From: Actinomycetota bacterium
GTDB taxonomy: Bacteria; Actinomycetota; Thermoleophilia; Gaiellales; F1-60-MAGs149
Reading direction: 5' to 3'
DNA: 64,000 nucleotides
Assembly: GCA_009885805.1 (NCBI GenBank)
Contig: VFJZ01000047.1
Coordinates: 1 to 64,000 of the forward strand
A program made the position numbers and the translations under genes. Below the pieces are notes generated by a model. The model did not search any database. It had not been told where the DNA came from and saw only the letters and a list, made by a program, of their open reading frames with translations. The first letter of the stretch is position 1. Every line of letters starts with the position of its first letter. Shown here in pieces: positions 1-8,670 of the stretch.

Positions 1-303
1 GACCGGCGGCCGGCGAGGGATGAGCTCGACCGCTGCGCGCCGTGGACCGAGGCGACCCTGCGGCTGCTCGATCCGCCGCTCGTGATCCCCGTCGGCGGCC
101 TCGCGATCGAGCGGCTGCTGGGACGGGCGCGCCTGGCCGACGTGATCGGCGAGGCCGTCGAGCGCGACGGGCGCGTCTACGTACCGTTGCCACACCCCAG
201 CGGCGCGTCGGCGTGGTTGAACGACCCGGCACACCGCGCGCTCGTGTCGGGCGCGATCGCCGAGATCGCGGCGCGGCTCGGACGCGTCCGCCTCGCTCCG
301 TAG
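1..303 (+). CDS. Uracil-DNA glycosylase-like protein, C-terminal part
   Basis: The reading frame is open from the first base, so the gene begins outside the window and only about 100 residues are seen. The end carries PLPHPSGAS followed by a helix (WLNDPAHRAL), which matches the HPS-type second active-site motif of uracil-DNA glycosylase superfamily members. These enzymes remove uracil from DNA in base-excision repair. The first motif and catalytic region are missing from view, so the subfamily cannot be named. There is no sign of decay. Confidence 0.6.
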   Translation, partial: DRRPARDELDRCAPWTEATLRLLDPPLVIPVGGLAIERLLGRARLADVIGEAVERDGRVYVPLPHPSGASAWLNDPAHRALVSGAIAEIAARLGRVRLAP

Positions 304-360
304 CGATTCCGGTGCGATCCGCGCGCTCGCCGCGCGCGGCGAGCGGGCGAACGTGCAGGG

Positions 361-1236
361 ATGGCTTCCGCACGGGGACAGGCGACGTTCGAGGCGGTGC
401 TCCTCAGCGCCGTGGTGGCGGGGCTCGCGCTGGCCTTCGCGGCCGGCCTGGGCGGCGCGACGGCGCAGGACGCGGCGCGTGTATTGCATGCCGCCCTGCG
501 ACCACCGCAACCGCGACACGACGACAGCTGGGCGCTGACCAGCCCGACCTGGGAGCCGCTGATCAGGCGCTACGCCCCGCTGCTCGTTCTGGAACGCGAC
601 CGCTACGGCGACGACCGTTCCGTGCCGGTCGACTTCGCGATCTGCCGCGCCCGCCCCTGTGCCGACGTCGACCGCGCGCGCCCGGTCGCATTCGTCCATC
701 TCGTCCGCCGGCCGGACGCCGCCTATGTCCACTACTGGCTCTACTACACCGACTCGCGCTCGACGCATCTCCCGGACGCGGGTGTCGGCAGCCATCGCGA
801 CGACTGGGAGGGCATGATCGTCCGGATCGGGAACGACGGCGCGTCGGCCCGCCTGACGGCGCACGGCGGGCTGAACGGAGCGCTGCCGTGGTGGGAGCCC
901 GTGAACGGCTGGCGCGCGATCACGCCGCGACCCCGCATCTACCGCGCAGCCGGCTCGCACGCGATGGGATTCACGCCGCTCGACATCGATCTGGCCGGTG
1001 ACGCCTGGAACGGCACCCTCGGCGAGGTCGTGCCACACCTGCTGCCCGCCGACCGCGCCCGGTCGCGCCGTGCTCGCTTCGACCCGGCCTCCGTGCCACC
1101 GTGGCAGAAGCGGCTCTGGACCGACCCCGACGCCGATTCCACCGGCACCGGCGGCCGCGGCCGCGAGGCCGTCGCCGCCGCCGCCTGGGCGCGTCTCTGG
1201 GAGGTTGCGCGGCGCCGGCTGCGTTTCGAACGCTGA
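361..1236 (+). CDS. Secreted Vps62-like protein with class III (Tad-type) signal
   Basis: This 291-residue protein starts with a short basic stretch and then G6-Q7ATFE11 followed by a hydrophobic helix (about 12-30). That is the layout of a prepilin-peptidase (TadE/Flp-like) signal, with Glu at position +5 after the cut. The rest (about 55-250) resembles the Vps62-related family: YAPLLVLERDRYGDD, VHYWLYYTDS, HRDDWEGMIV and SHAMGF. Function of the family is unknown in bacteria; a cell-surface role is inferred from the signal. The ATG at 361 places the signal correctly; no clear ribosome site. The 3' end is repeated at 2328-2416. Confidence 0.6.
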   Translation: MASARGQATFEAVLLSAVVAGLALAFAAGLGGATAQDAARVLHAALRPPQPRHDDSWALTSPTWEPLIRRYAPLLVLERDRYGDDRSVPVDFAICRARPCADVDRARPVAFVHLVRRPDAAYVHYWLYYTDSRSTHLPDAGVGSHRDDWEGMIVRIGNDGASARLTAHGGLNGALPWWEPVNGWRAITPRPRIYRAAGSHAMGFTPLDIDLAGDAWNGTLGEVVPHLLPADRARSRRARFDPASVPPWQKRLWTDPDADSTGTGGRGREAVAAAAWARLWEVARRRLRFER

Positions 1237-1346
1237 GAACGGCGCAGACATCGGCGACGCCGCGAATCCTCGACGGGGGTCGAAGCCTGCGCGCCTTCGG
1301 AAGGATCGAGGGCGGCTGGCGAAACAGCGCGGCAGTTTCAGATCCC

Positions 1347-2168
1347 CTATCTCCCAGCGCCCGAGCGTTCGCGCGCGGCTTGCGCCGCCGCGTGGCGTTC
1401 CTGCCACTTGGTCTGCTGCAGTTCCTGCCACGCAAAGCGGCGCGGCGTGGCCCGCTGCCGGCGCGGCGTGCCAAAGGTCAGGATGTAGGCCCGCCGTGGG
1501 CCGTCGGAGCGGTTGGGCCCGGTGTAGTGCAACGTGCGGCTGTGGTGCACGGTGGCCCCGCCGGCCGTGATCGGGCAGGCGGCGTTGCCGGCCGCATACG
1601 TATCCGGATCATCTACTTCCAACCCAATCACCCGTGGGTCGTTGCCAATGGGATGGTGAGGGAGCACCGCCTGCCGATGCGTGCCCGGCGCAAACTGCAT
1701 GCAGCCGTTCGTAAGCGTAGCTGCTTGCAGCGGGATCCAAATACTCAGTTCCGAATAGTCCAGGGTCGGGTCCCAATAGGCCTCGTCCTGGTGCCAGGGC
1801 GTGGGCGCCTCGGTATTCGGCGCCTTGCGAATGGCGTGGTCGCCGCGATACGCGGCGCTCGGCCCCAGGAGTTGCTTGGCCAGGGCCTCGGCATTGGCGC
1901 GAAAGAGCGTGCCCGCCAGCTCGGGCGCGTATTTCGCTGGGTTCAGAATCTGCGGCAGCACGACCGGGGCGTCATCCTCGTCCGTGCCGCTCAAATCGAG
2001 GTGATCGCCCTGGGCCCGGCCGGCTTGCGTGGCAAACAAGCGGTCATAGATGTCGCACAGTCCGGCGACCTCGTCAGCGGTGGTAATGGCCGGCAGGCTC
2101 AGATAGCCCGCCTGCTGGAAGAACTCGATCTGTTCCGGCGTCAGGGTGAGGGTGGCCTTGACCGTCAT
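1347..2168 (-). CDS. Phytanoyl-CoA dioxygenase family oxygenase
   Basis: The 273-residue protein is a full-length PhyH-type Fe(II)/2-oxoglutarate oxygenase. WHQDEAYW supplies the HxD iron ligands and HHSRTLHYTGPNRS the distal His and the 2-oxoglutarate-binding Arg region. The substrate is unknown; bacterial members hydroxylate a wide range of small molecules. Unlike most genes here it has a textbook promoter and a GGAGG ribosome site 6 bases before the ATG. By eye its GC content is somewhat below the neighbours, with more A/T at third positions. It sits alone between a Vps62-like gene and the remnant of a second copy, suggesting it arrived by transfer. Confidence 0.85.
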   Translation of the reverse strand: MTVKATLTLTPEQIEFFQQAGYLSLPAITTADEVAGLCDIYDRLFATQAGRAQGDHLDLSGTDEDDAPVVLPQILNPAKYAPELAGTLFRANAEALAKQLLGPSAAYRGDHAIRKAPNTEAPTPWHQDEAYWDPTLDYSELSIWIPLQAATLTNGCMQFAPGTHRQAVLPHHPIGNDPRVIGLEVDDPDTYAAGNAACPITAGGATVHHSRTLHYTGPNRSDGPRRAYILTFGTPRRQRATPRRFAWQELQQTKWQERHAAAQAARERSGAGR

Positions 2169-2185
2169 CTGCTACCTCCGGCATG

Positions 2186-2215
2186 AGTCTACGTACCCGC
2201 ACCAGCGCGCGTCAA
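2186..2215 (-). promoter_or_regulatory. Promoter of the phytanoyl-CoA dioxygenase gene
   Basis: On the minus strand TTGACG (2215-2210) is followed after 18 bases by TAGACT (2191-2186), then a leader with GGAGG (2179-2175) and the ATG at 2168. The match to a sigma-70-type promoter is good. Promoter activity is inferred. Confidence 0.55.
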
Positions 2216-2279
2216 CCGGCCGCCCACCCGCGCGCTCGGCGCCTATCGCTGCAGCGTCTGGCCCCAGGCTAGCCGGCAA

Positions 2280-2420
2280 GATGGGCAGCGAGCCGCTGTC
2301 CGCGGACCAAACATCGACCCGCACCCGACCGGCACCGGCGGCGGCGGCCGCGAGGCCATCGCCGCCGCCGCCTGGGCGCGCCTCTGGGAAGTCGCACGGC
2401 ACCGGCTGCGTTTCGATTGA
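2280..2420 (+). pseudogene. Decayed 3' end of a second Vps62-like gene
   Basis: Bases 2328-2416 match the last codons of the Vps62-like gene (1141-1229) at 82 of 89 positions, in the same strand and reading frame. The stop codon follows at 2418. Four of the seven differences are synonymous; the others change R to G, V to I and R to H, so the copy was under protein-level selection before it was lost. Upstream of 2328 similarity fades quickly and no start is available. The fragment lies between the promoter of the phyH gene and the ABC exporter gene. Confidence 0.6.
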
Positions 2421-2421
2421 G

Positions 2422-4287
2422 GTGACCGCGCTCGCCGACCCCGACCGACCGCTCCCGCCGGGGGCGTTCTGGGGAACGCTGCGGCGGCTGATGGGGTTCG
2501 CACGACCCTACCGCTTCCAACTGTGGTTCTCGATCTTGCTCGCGCTCGGCGCCCAGGCGTTCGAACTCGCCATCCCGTGGCTCACCGGCGACCTGATCGA
2601 CGACGCGATCCGGCCGCGCGATACCGACGTGCTGAAGACCCTGGTGCTGCTGATGATCGCCGCAGCGGTGCTCCGCCTCGTGCTCACCGTCGCCCGCCGA
2701 CTGGTCGCCGGCACGATGGCCGTATCGATCGAGTACGACCTGCGCAACCGCATGTACGGCCACCTCCAGGGCCTGTCGTTCTCGTTCTACGACCGCAACC
2801 AGACCGGCCAACTGATGAGCCGCGCGACGGCGGACGTCGGCGCGGTTCGGATCTTCCTGTCCTACGGCCTGCTGTTCTTCACGCAGTACGTGATCACGGT
2901 GGTCAGCGTCCTCGCCGTGCTGATCGTGACCGACCCGCTGCTGTCCCTGGTGGCGGTCGCCGTGACGCCGCTGATCGTCTACACGGCAGTGCGCTACTCG
3001 CGCGTCTCCCACCCTGTTCTGACGAAGGCGCAGCAGACGCTGGCCGACGTCACGACGCAGGCCGAGGAGAGCGTCGTCGGCGTCCGCATCGTCAAGGCGT
3101 TCGGTCAGGAGCGACCGGAGGGGCAGCGCTTCCGCGAGCGATCCGAGCGCGTCTTCGACGCGAACCTGGCCGCCAACGCACTGCGCAGCCGCTACGTGCC
3201 GCTGCTGTCGTTCCTGCCCGCCCTGGCGGTCGCAGCCGTCCTCGGAGCGGGCGGTTGGATGGTGATCGAGGGCCGCACGACGCTCGGCGAATTCGTCCGC
3301 TTCACCCTGCTGCTGGCGATGCTGGTGATGCCGCTGCGGATGCTCGGGATGTGGGTCGGACAGGCCCAGCGGGCCGTCGCCAGCGGGCTGCGCGTGCTGG
3401 AGGTACTCGATCTCGAACCGGTGATCGCCGACGCGCCGACGGCGCAGCGCCTACCTGAGGGTGGCGGTGCGATCCGCTTCGACGGCGTCACTTTCGGGTA
3501 CGACGACTGCCAGCCGATCGTCCGCGACATCGATCTCGAGATCGCCGCCGGTGCGACCGTCGCTCTGATCGGCCCGACGGGGTGCGGCAAGACGACGCTG
3601 ACGACCCTCGTGCCGCGCTTCTACGACGTCACCGCTGGACGTGTGCTCGTCGACGGCGTCGACGTCCGCGACCTGGCGCTGACCGATCTGCGCCGGGCGA
3701 TCGCGATCGTCTCGGAGGAGACGTTCCTGTTCTCGGCCAGCGTCCGCGAGAACATCGCCTTCGGCGTGCCGGACGCCAGCGACGCCGACGTCATCGGCGC
3801 GGCCGAGCGGGCGCAGGCTGCCGATTTCATCGCCTCGCTGCCGGAGGGGTACGACACGCGCATCGGCGAGCGCGGCCTGACGCTGTCGGGCGGTCAGCGG
3901 CAGCGCATCGCGATCGCCCGGGCGCTGCTGGTCGACCCGCGGATCCTGATCCTCGACGACGCGACGGCGTCCGTCGACGCCACCACCGAGGCGCTGATCC
4001 GGCGCGCCCTGACCGAACTGATGCGCGACCGCACCACGATCATCATCGCCCACCGCCACTCAACGATCGCGCTCGCGGAGCGCGTCCTCGTGATGGAGGA
4101 CGGTCGCATCGTCGCCGACGGCAGCCACGACGAGCTGGCGCTCTCCAGCGCCATCTACGCCCGCATCCGCGGCCACGGCCTCGGCGACCGGACGTTCGTC
4201 GACCTCGACAGCGACGTCTACGTCCCGCCGAAGGAGGGCGCCGCGCCCGCGCTGAGCGGTTCGGACCGCAGGAGCCGACTTGGCTAG
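2422..4287 (+). CDS. ABC exporter half-transporter, degenerate-site subunit
   Basis: A 621-residue permease-ATPase fusion: six transmembrane segments (about 25-320) followed by a nucleotide-binding domain. Walker A is GPTGCGKTT and the signature LSGGQ is intact, but Walker B reads LILDDATASVD, with Asp in place of the catalytic Glu, and the Q-loop reads VSEETFLF without Gln. That is the pattern of the TM287-type partner in heterodimeric exporters. The GTG at 2422 is chosen because upstream codons belong to the pseudogene region; the ATG at 2491 is an alternative. The next gene overlaps it by 8 bases and encodes the matching subunit. The substrate is unknown (lipid or drug-like in related systems). 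Confidence 0.9.
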   Translation: MTALADPDRPLPPGAFWGTLRRLMGFARPYRFQLWFSILLALGAQAFELAIPWLTGDLIDDAIRPRDTDVLKTLVLLMIAAAVLRLVLTVARRLVAGTMAVSIEYDLRNRMYGHLQGLSFSFYDRNQTGQLMSRATADVGAVRIFLSYGLLFFTQYVITVVSVLAVLIVTDPLLSLVAVAVTPLIVYTAVRYSRVSHPVLTKAQQTLADVTTQAEESVVGVRIVKAFGQERPEGQRFRERSERVFDANLAANALRSRYVPLLSFLPALAVAAVLGAGGWMVIEGRTTLGEFVRFTLLLAMLVMPLRMLGMWVGQAQRAVASGLRVLEVLDLEPVIADAPTAQRLPEGGGAIRFDGVTFGYDDCQPIVRDIDLEIAAGATVALIGPTGCGKTTLTTLVPRFYDVTAGRVLVDGVDVRDLALTDLRRAIAIVSEETFLFSASVRENIAFGVPDASDADVIGAAERAQAADFIASLPEGYDTRIGERGLTLSGGQRQRIAIARALLVDPRILILDDATASVDATTEALIRRALTELMRDRTTIIIAHRHSTIALAERVLVMEDGRIVADGSHDELALSSAIYARIRGHGLGDRTFVDLDSDVYVPPKEGAAPALSGSDRRSRLG

Positions 4288-6085
4288 GCACGGCAGCATG
4301 AACGCGACCGCGGTGCCGGACCAGCCGACGAGCCTGGCGCGCGGTGCGCGGCGCCTGCGGCGCCTCGCCGGCTACGTGCGCCCGCAGTGGCGTCGGGCGA
4401 CGCTGGGCATCGTCGCCATGCTCGTCGCGACCGGCGCCGGTCTCGCCGGGCCATACCTGGCAAAGGTGGCGATCGACGAGGGCATCGTGCTGGGCGACAC
4501 GACCGCGCTCGCGTGGACCGTCGCCGCCTTCCTCGGCTTCGCCCTCGTCGGCTTCGCCGCGCAGGGCGTCCAGACCTACCAGATCGGCTATGCGGGCGAA
4601 CGCGTCCTGACCGACCTGCGCGGCGACCTGTTCGGCCACCTCCACCGCCTCGACCTCTCCTACTTCGAGCGGACGCGCGCCGGCGTCCTCGTCTCGCGGC
4701 TGACCAACGACATCGAGGCCCTGCAGCAACTCGTCACCGACGGCCTCACCTCGACGGTGTCGTCGACCCTCGCGCTCCTCGGCTCCACGGCCATCCTGCT
4801 CTGGCTCGACTGGCGCCTCGCCCTCGCCACGATCGTCGTGTTCCCGCTGATGGCGCTGGCGACCGCGGTCTTCCGGCGTTTCTCCGCGCGCACCTACCGC
4901 CGCATGCGGGAGCGGCTCGGCCTCGTCACCGCGAGCCTCCAGGAGGACCTGAGCGGCGTCCGGGTCGTGCAGTCGTACCGGCGCGAGGGGGTGAACCTGC
5001 AGCGATTCCACGAGGTCAACGGCTCGTACCGGGACGCGAATCAGGCGACCGTGTACGCGAACGCCCTCTACTTCCCGGTGGTCGGCTTCCTGTCGCACAT
5101 CGGCACGGCGATCGTCTTCGGCTACGGCGGCTGGCTGTACGTCCAGGACGAGATCGCGCTCGGCACCCTCGTCGCCTTCACGGGCTACCTCGCCAACTTC
5201 TTCGACCCGGTGCAGCAGCTGTCGCAGCTCTACAACACGTTCCTCGCCGCCACGGCCGCGCTCGACAAGATCTTCGACGTGATGGACGTCGAACCGCGCC
5301 TCGTCGACCAGCCGGATGCCCCGGTGATCGCGATCGCCGGCGCCGTCGACTTCGCCGATGTCCACTTCGCGTACCGCGACGACGTCGAGGTGCTGCACGG
5401 GCTGACCCTGCACGCCGATGCGGGTCAGGCAGTCGCCCTGGTCGGGCACACCGGCGCCGGCAAGTCGACGATCGTCAAGCTGCTGGCCCGTTTCTACGAC
5501 CCGACGGCTGGCGCCGTGCTGATCGACGGCCACGACCTGCGCGACATCGACTCGGAGTCGCTCCGACGGCAGATCGCAGTCGTCCCCCAGGAGGCGTTCC
5601 TGTTCGCCGCAACCGTCCGTGAGAACATCGCCTACGGCCGGCCCGACGCGACCATGGCCGAGGTGCGCGCCGCGGCGGCGGCGGTCGGCGCCGACGCGTT
5701 CATCGAGGCGCTGCCGTTCGGATATGACACGCCTCTGCAGGAGCGTGGCGTGCGGCTCTCGATGGGCCAGCGCCAGCTCGTGGCGCTCGCCAGGGCACTG
5801 GTCTGCGACCCGCGGCTGCTGATCCTCGACGAGGCGACCTCGGCGGTCGACATCGCGACCGAGGAGCGGATCGAGGCGGCAATCGGAACGGTGCTCGCCG
5901 GACGCACGTCATTCGTCGTCGCGCACCGACTGTCGACCATCCGGCGGGCCGACGTGATCGTCGTGCTCGAACACGGCAACGTCGTCGAACAGGGTACGCA
6001 CGACGACCTGATCGCCCGCGGCGGACGCTACCGGGCGCTTTACGGCGACTGGGCCGAGGCGGCCGCGGCCAGCCCGACCGCGTAG
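4280..6085 (+). CDS. ABC exporter half-transporter, catalytic-site subunit
   Basis: A 601-residue permease-ATPase fusion and the partner of the preceding gene. Walker A GHTGAGKST, Q-loop VPQEAFLF, Walker B LLILDEATSAVD and the switch His (VVAHRLSTI) are all canonical, but the signature is LSMGQ rather than LSGGQ. Combined with the upstream subunit this gives one complete and one degenerate ATP site, as in TM287/288 and BmrCD. The TTG at 4280 is preferred over the ATG at 4298 because AGGAG (about 4270-4274) lies about 5 bases before it; it overlaps the upstream gene by 8 bases, implying coupled translation. Confidence 0.9.
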   Translation: MARHGSMNATAVPDQPTSLARGARRLRRLAGYVRPQWRRATLGIVAMLVATGAGLAGPYLAKVAIDEGIVLGDTTALAWTVAAFLGFALVGFAAQGVQTYQIGYAGERVLTDLRGDLFGHLHRLDLSYFERTRAGVLVSRLTNDIEALQQLVTDGLTSTVSSTLALLGSTAILLWLDWRLALATIVVFPLMALATAVFRRFSARTYRRMRERLGLVTASLQEDLSGVRVVQSYRREGVNLQRFHEVNGSYRDANQATVYANALYFPVVGFLSHIGTAIVFGYGGWLYVQDEIALGTLVAFTGYLANFFDPVQQLSQLYNTFLAATAALDKIFDVMDVEPRLVDQPDAPVIAIAGAVDFADVHFAYRDDVEVLHGLTLHADAGQAVALVGHTGAGKSTIVKLLARFYDPTAGAVLIDGHDLRDIDSESLRRQIAVVPQEAFLFAATVRENIAYGRPDATMAEVRAAAAAVGADAFIEALPFGYDTPLQERGVRLSMGQRQLVALARALVCDPRLLILDEATSAVDIATEERIEAAIGTVLAGRTSFVVAHRLSTIRRADVIVVLEHGNVVEQGTHDDLIARGGRYRALYGDWAEAAAASPTA

Positions 6086-6096
6086 GATTCGCTGCG

Positions 6097-6297
6097 ATGC
6101 CGGTCCTGATGATGTTCGCGCAGCGCTTCCTGCCGCTCGGCGCGGTCGTCATCATCACGCTCCTCGGCCATCGCTTCGTTCCGCCGGGCGTCGGCATCCT
6201 GCCGCGGATCTTCATCATCACGGGCATCGTCGTCGCCGGCCTCTGGATCGTCTCCAAGGGCCTGAAGACGTGGCACGCGCGTCAGGTGAGGCAGTAG
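6097..6297 (+). CDS. Small two-helix membrane protein
   Basis: The predicted 66-residue product has two hydrophobic stretches (about 10-24 and 33-53) and a short basic tail ending at a GTG-rich boundary. It begins 11 bases after the ABC exporter genes and is probably cotranscribed with them. No family is recognised. It overlaps the end of the convergent methyltransferase gene by 16 bases. Confidence 0.55.
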   Translation: MPVLMMFAQRFLPLGAVVIITLLGHRFVPPGVGILPRIFIITGIVVAGLWIVSKGLKTWHARQVRQ

Positions 6298-7325
6298 AAG
6301 CGCCACTGCTCGTGCTCGATGTCGAGCACGTCGACGCTCTCGAAGCCCGCCGCGAGCGCGTAGTCCGTGAAGACGGAGGCTCGCATGCAGGTGCCCGTCG
6401 CCGCCGACTGCTCCGGCGTCGGCGCATCGCCGACGGACACCGGCAGGCAGTGCAGCACGCTGTACCCGTACATGTATCGCTCCCGCTCGTCCGCTGCCGC
6501 CGGGTCGAACCGGTCGCCACAGCGTTCGTCGACGACGAGCACCGTCCCGTCCGCCGCGCGTAGGCCGCGCATCGCGCGGAGGGCGCCGATCGGGTCGCCC
6601 ATGTCGTGGATCGTCTCGAAGGCGCAGACCAGGTCGTAGCGCCCCGCCAGGCCGGGGTCGGCGGCATCGCGCAGGTGGAACGAGACGCGATCAGCGAGGC
6701 CGCGCTCGGCTGCGTGGCGTCGGGCGGCGAACACCGAGGACTCGTCGAGATCGATGCCGTCGACGGCCGCCGTCGCGAACGCGGCGGCGAGCGCGAGCGA
6801 CGACCAGCCCTCGCCGCAGCCGACGTCGGCAATCCGCGCCGGCGACCGGAGATCCGGGATCGCCGCCATCCACGTGCCGAGGTGGTTCGCGTACTCGCGG
6901 CGGTTGTTCGAGCCGAGCCCGGCGCGGAACTCCGGCCCGTAGGCGCCGAACGACACGCCGGCGCCGCTCCTGTACGCCTCGACGACGACGTCGAGCATGG
7001 CGGCCGTCGCGGCGGACGTCCGTGGTGTGCCGCCAACGAACGTCGGATCCTCCGCGTCGAGCAGAGCGCGGGCGTGCTCGTCGGGGAGGCCGAACAGTCC
7101 GTCGGCGTGCGTCAGGAAGCCGGCCACCGCCTGTTGTTCGAGCCACTCCCGGGCGTAGCGCTCACCGATGCCCGCACGCCGGGCAAGGGTCAGCGCCGTC
7201 GCCGGCTCGTCGCGCAGCGCCACGTACAGGCCGAGCCGCAGACCGAGCGCCACCGTCAGCAGTTCGATCGCCTGCAGACCGGCTCCTTCCAGCCGGTCGC
7301 GGAGCGTCTGCGGTGCGTCCGTCAC
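6282..7325 (-). CDS. SAM-dependent methyltransferase with N-terminal winged helix
   Basis: The 347-residue protein has an N-terminal winged-helix-like region (about 10-85, including LARRAGIGERYAREWLEQQ) and a class I methyltransferase domain with the SAM-binding loop ADVGCGEG (near 165) and the acidic strand DGIDLDES. This architecture is common in actinobacterial small-molecule methyltransferases of the Rv2258c type. The substrate is unknown. Its start overlaps the stop of the upstream DNA methyltransferase gene by 4 bases, so the two are likely translated together. Confidence 0.8.
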   Translation of the reverse strand: MTDAPQTLRDRLEGAGLQAIELLTVALGLRLGLYVALRDEPATALTLARRAGIGERYAREWLEQQAVAGFLTHADGLFGLPDEHARALLDAEDPTFVGGTPRTSAATAAMLDVVVEAYRSGAGVSFGAYGPEFRAGLGSNNRREYANHLGTWMAAIPDLRSPARIADVGCGEGWSSLALAAAFATAAVDGIDLDESSVFAARRHAAERGLADRVSFHLRDAADPGLAGRYDLVCAFETIHDMGDPIGALRAMRGLRAADGTVLVVDERCGDRFDPAAADERERYMYGYSVLHCLPVSVGDAPTPEQSAATGTCMRASVFTDYALAAGFESVDVLDIEHEQWRFYCLT

Positions 7326-8650
7326 CGGCGAGAGGGTACACAGTCGAGCCAGACGTCCTCACGGGGAGCGCGTGGTGCGGTGCGCTCGGTCAGGGCGGGC
7401 GCCGAGCGGACGGCGCGGTCCTCCGCCGTCACGACCAGGCCCGCTCCGTGAAGCGCGGCACGCAGAGCGCGCCAGGCGCCGTCATCGGCGGACGCGAACG
7501 TGACCGTCAGCCGTCCGTCCGGCGCCAGCGTCCGGCGCACGGCCCGGAACGCCTCCGCGAGACCGGCCGCGAACGTCGCCGCGTCCCGCCCCCGATGCGG
7601 GTTCTCGCCGATCTCCTGGTCGAGTGGCGGCGAGAGCGGCGGGTCGAGCCAGGCACACCAGAGCGCGGACAGCTCCGCGTACTGGATGCCCTCGCCACCG
7701 TAGGGCGGATCGCAGAAGGCGTACGAGACGGAGCCTGCCGGCACGTGAGCGTCGAGGTCGCGCACGTCGGCGCAGATCAGGCGCGGCGCAGGCGCGGCGG
7801 CAAGCAACGCCGCGGTCTCGCGCTTCGCCGCCACGACCCGGGCGAGCCGGTTCGTGAAGCAGCGAAACGGGTCGAGTTCGAGGCTGCGCGCCGGTAGCCA
7901 GTAGATGTTGATCTTCCACGACGCACCGCCCCCGGCCCGGCCATGGTCGGCCATCATCCGCGACCCCTGGGCGAGAGCGCCGGTCAGCGCCAGCAGCAGG
8001 CAGTCGCGGAGCGGACCGGGTGGCTCGCCCACGATCGAGGCGCGCAGGGTCGCGAGCGCGCGCAGATTCCGTATCGTGAACAGCTCGCCGAAGTCGCCGA
8101 GCCCGGCCCGCACGAGCTTGCGGGTCTGCCAGCCGCGGAAGACTGGAGGCCGCGGCGCACCGCCGTCCCCGGCCAGCTCGGCGGCGGCGGCGAGGACGCG
8201 ATCGTCGTCGCTCGGGAGCTCGCGCCGCGTTCCACCACACGCCGGGCAGCGGACGAGCACGGCGACGATCTCGCTGCCGTCGCGAGCGGTGCCGGCCAGC
8301 GCGGCCTCGCCACCGCAGCCGCGACAGGTTGTCCGGTGCCAGCCTCCCTCCGCCAGCCGGGCGGCGGCGATGATCCTGGCGCCGGTGGCGGCAAGGGCGT
8401 CCGGATCGCAGCGGACCGCAGTCGTGCGCGCCAGGAAGATCGCGAACGGATTGACGTCGACGCCGATCGCCGGACGGCCGAGGATCGCGGCCTCGAGCGG
8501 CGCGACGCCCGAACCGCAGAAGGGATCCAGCACCAGCTCACCGGGCGCCGTCGCCGCGGCGATCCGGTCCGCGACGAGGTCGGCTGGCTTGCGCGACCAG
8601 TACTTGTGCAGCCGGTAACGGGCCGGCCACGTCCGCGGCATCGTGCGCAC
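7322..8650 (-). CDS. DNA methyltransferase with Zn-ribbon, apparently orphan
   Basis: A 442-residue protein of the adenine-specific DNA methylase type that carries a Zn ribbon. RLHKYWSRKPADLV lies at the N terminus, the SAM motif LDPFCGSG at about 41-48, a four-Cys ribbon (CRGCGG and CPACGG) at about 108-140, and the catalytic motif DPPYGG near 315. No restriction endonuclease gene is adjacent. The GTG at 8650 is the longest start; the ATG at 8641 is equally possible. The gene is divergent from the HD-type gene at 8671 with only about 20-30 bases between starts, so a shared promoter region and short leaders are likely. Confidence 0.8.
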   Translation of the reverse strand: MRTMPRTWPARYRLHKYWSRKPADLVADRIAAATAPGELVLDPFCGSGVAPLEAAILGRPAIGVDVNPFAIFLARTTAVRCDPDALAATGARIIAAARLAEGGWHRTTCRGCGGEAALAGTARDGSEIVAVLVRCPACGGTRRELPSDDDRVLAAAAELAGDGGAPRPPVFRGWQTRKLVRAGLGDFGELFTIRNLRALATLRASIVGEPPGPLRDCLLLALTGALAQGSRMMADHGRAGGGASWKINIYWLPARSLELDPFRCFTNRLARVVAAKRETAALLAAAPAPRLICADVRDLDAHVPAGSVSYAFCDPPYGGEGIQYAELSALWCAWLDPPLSPPLDQEIGENPHRGRDAATFAAGLAEAFRAVRRTLAPDGRLTVTFASADDGAWRALRAALHGAGLVVTAEDRAVRSAPALTERTAPRAPREDVWLDCVPSRR

Positions 8651-8670
8651 CGTGCGATACGGTATGCCGC

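Noticed and set aside
2146-2421. An extended start for the first ABC gene reaching 2146
   Set aside because: The extra 92 residues run through the phyH promoter and the pseudogene and have no membrane-protein character.
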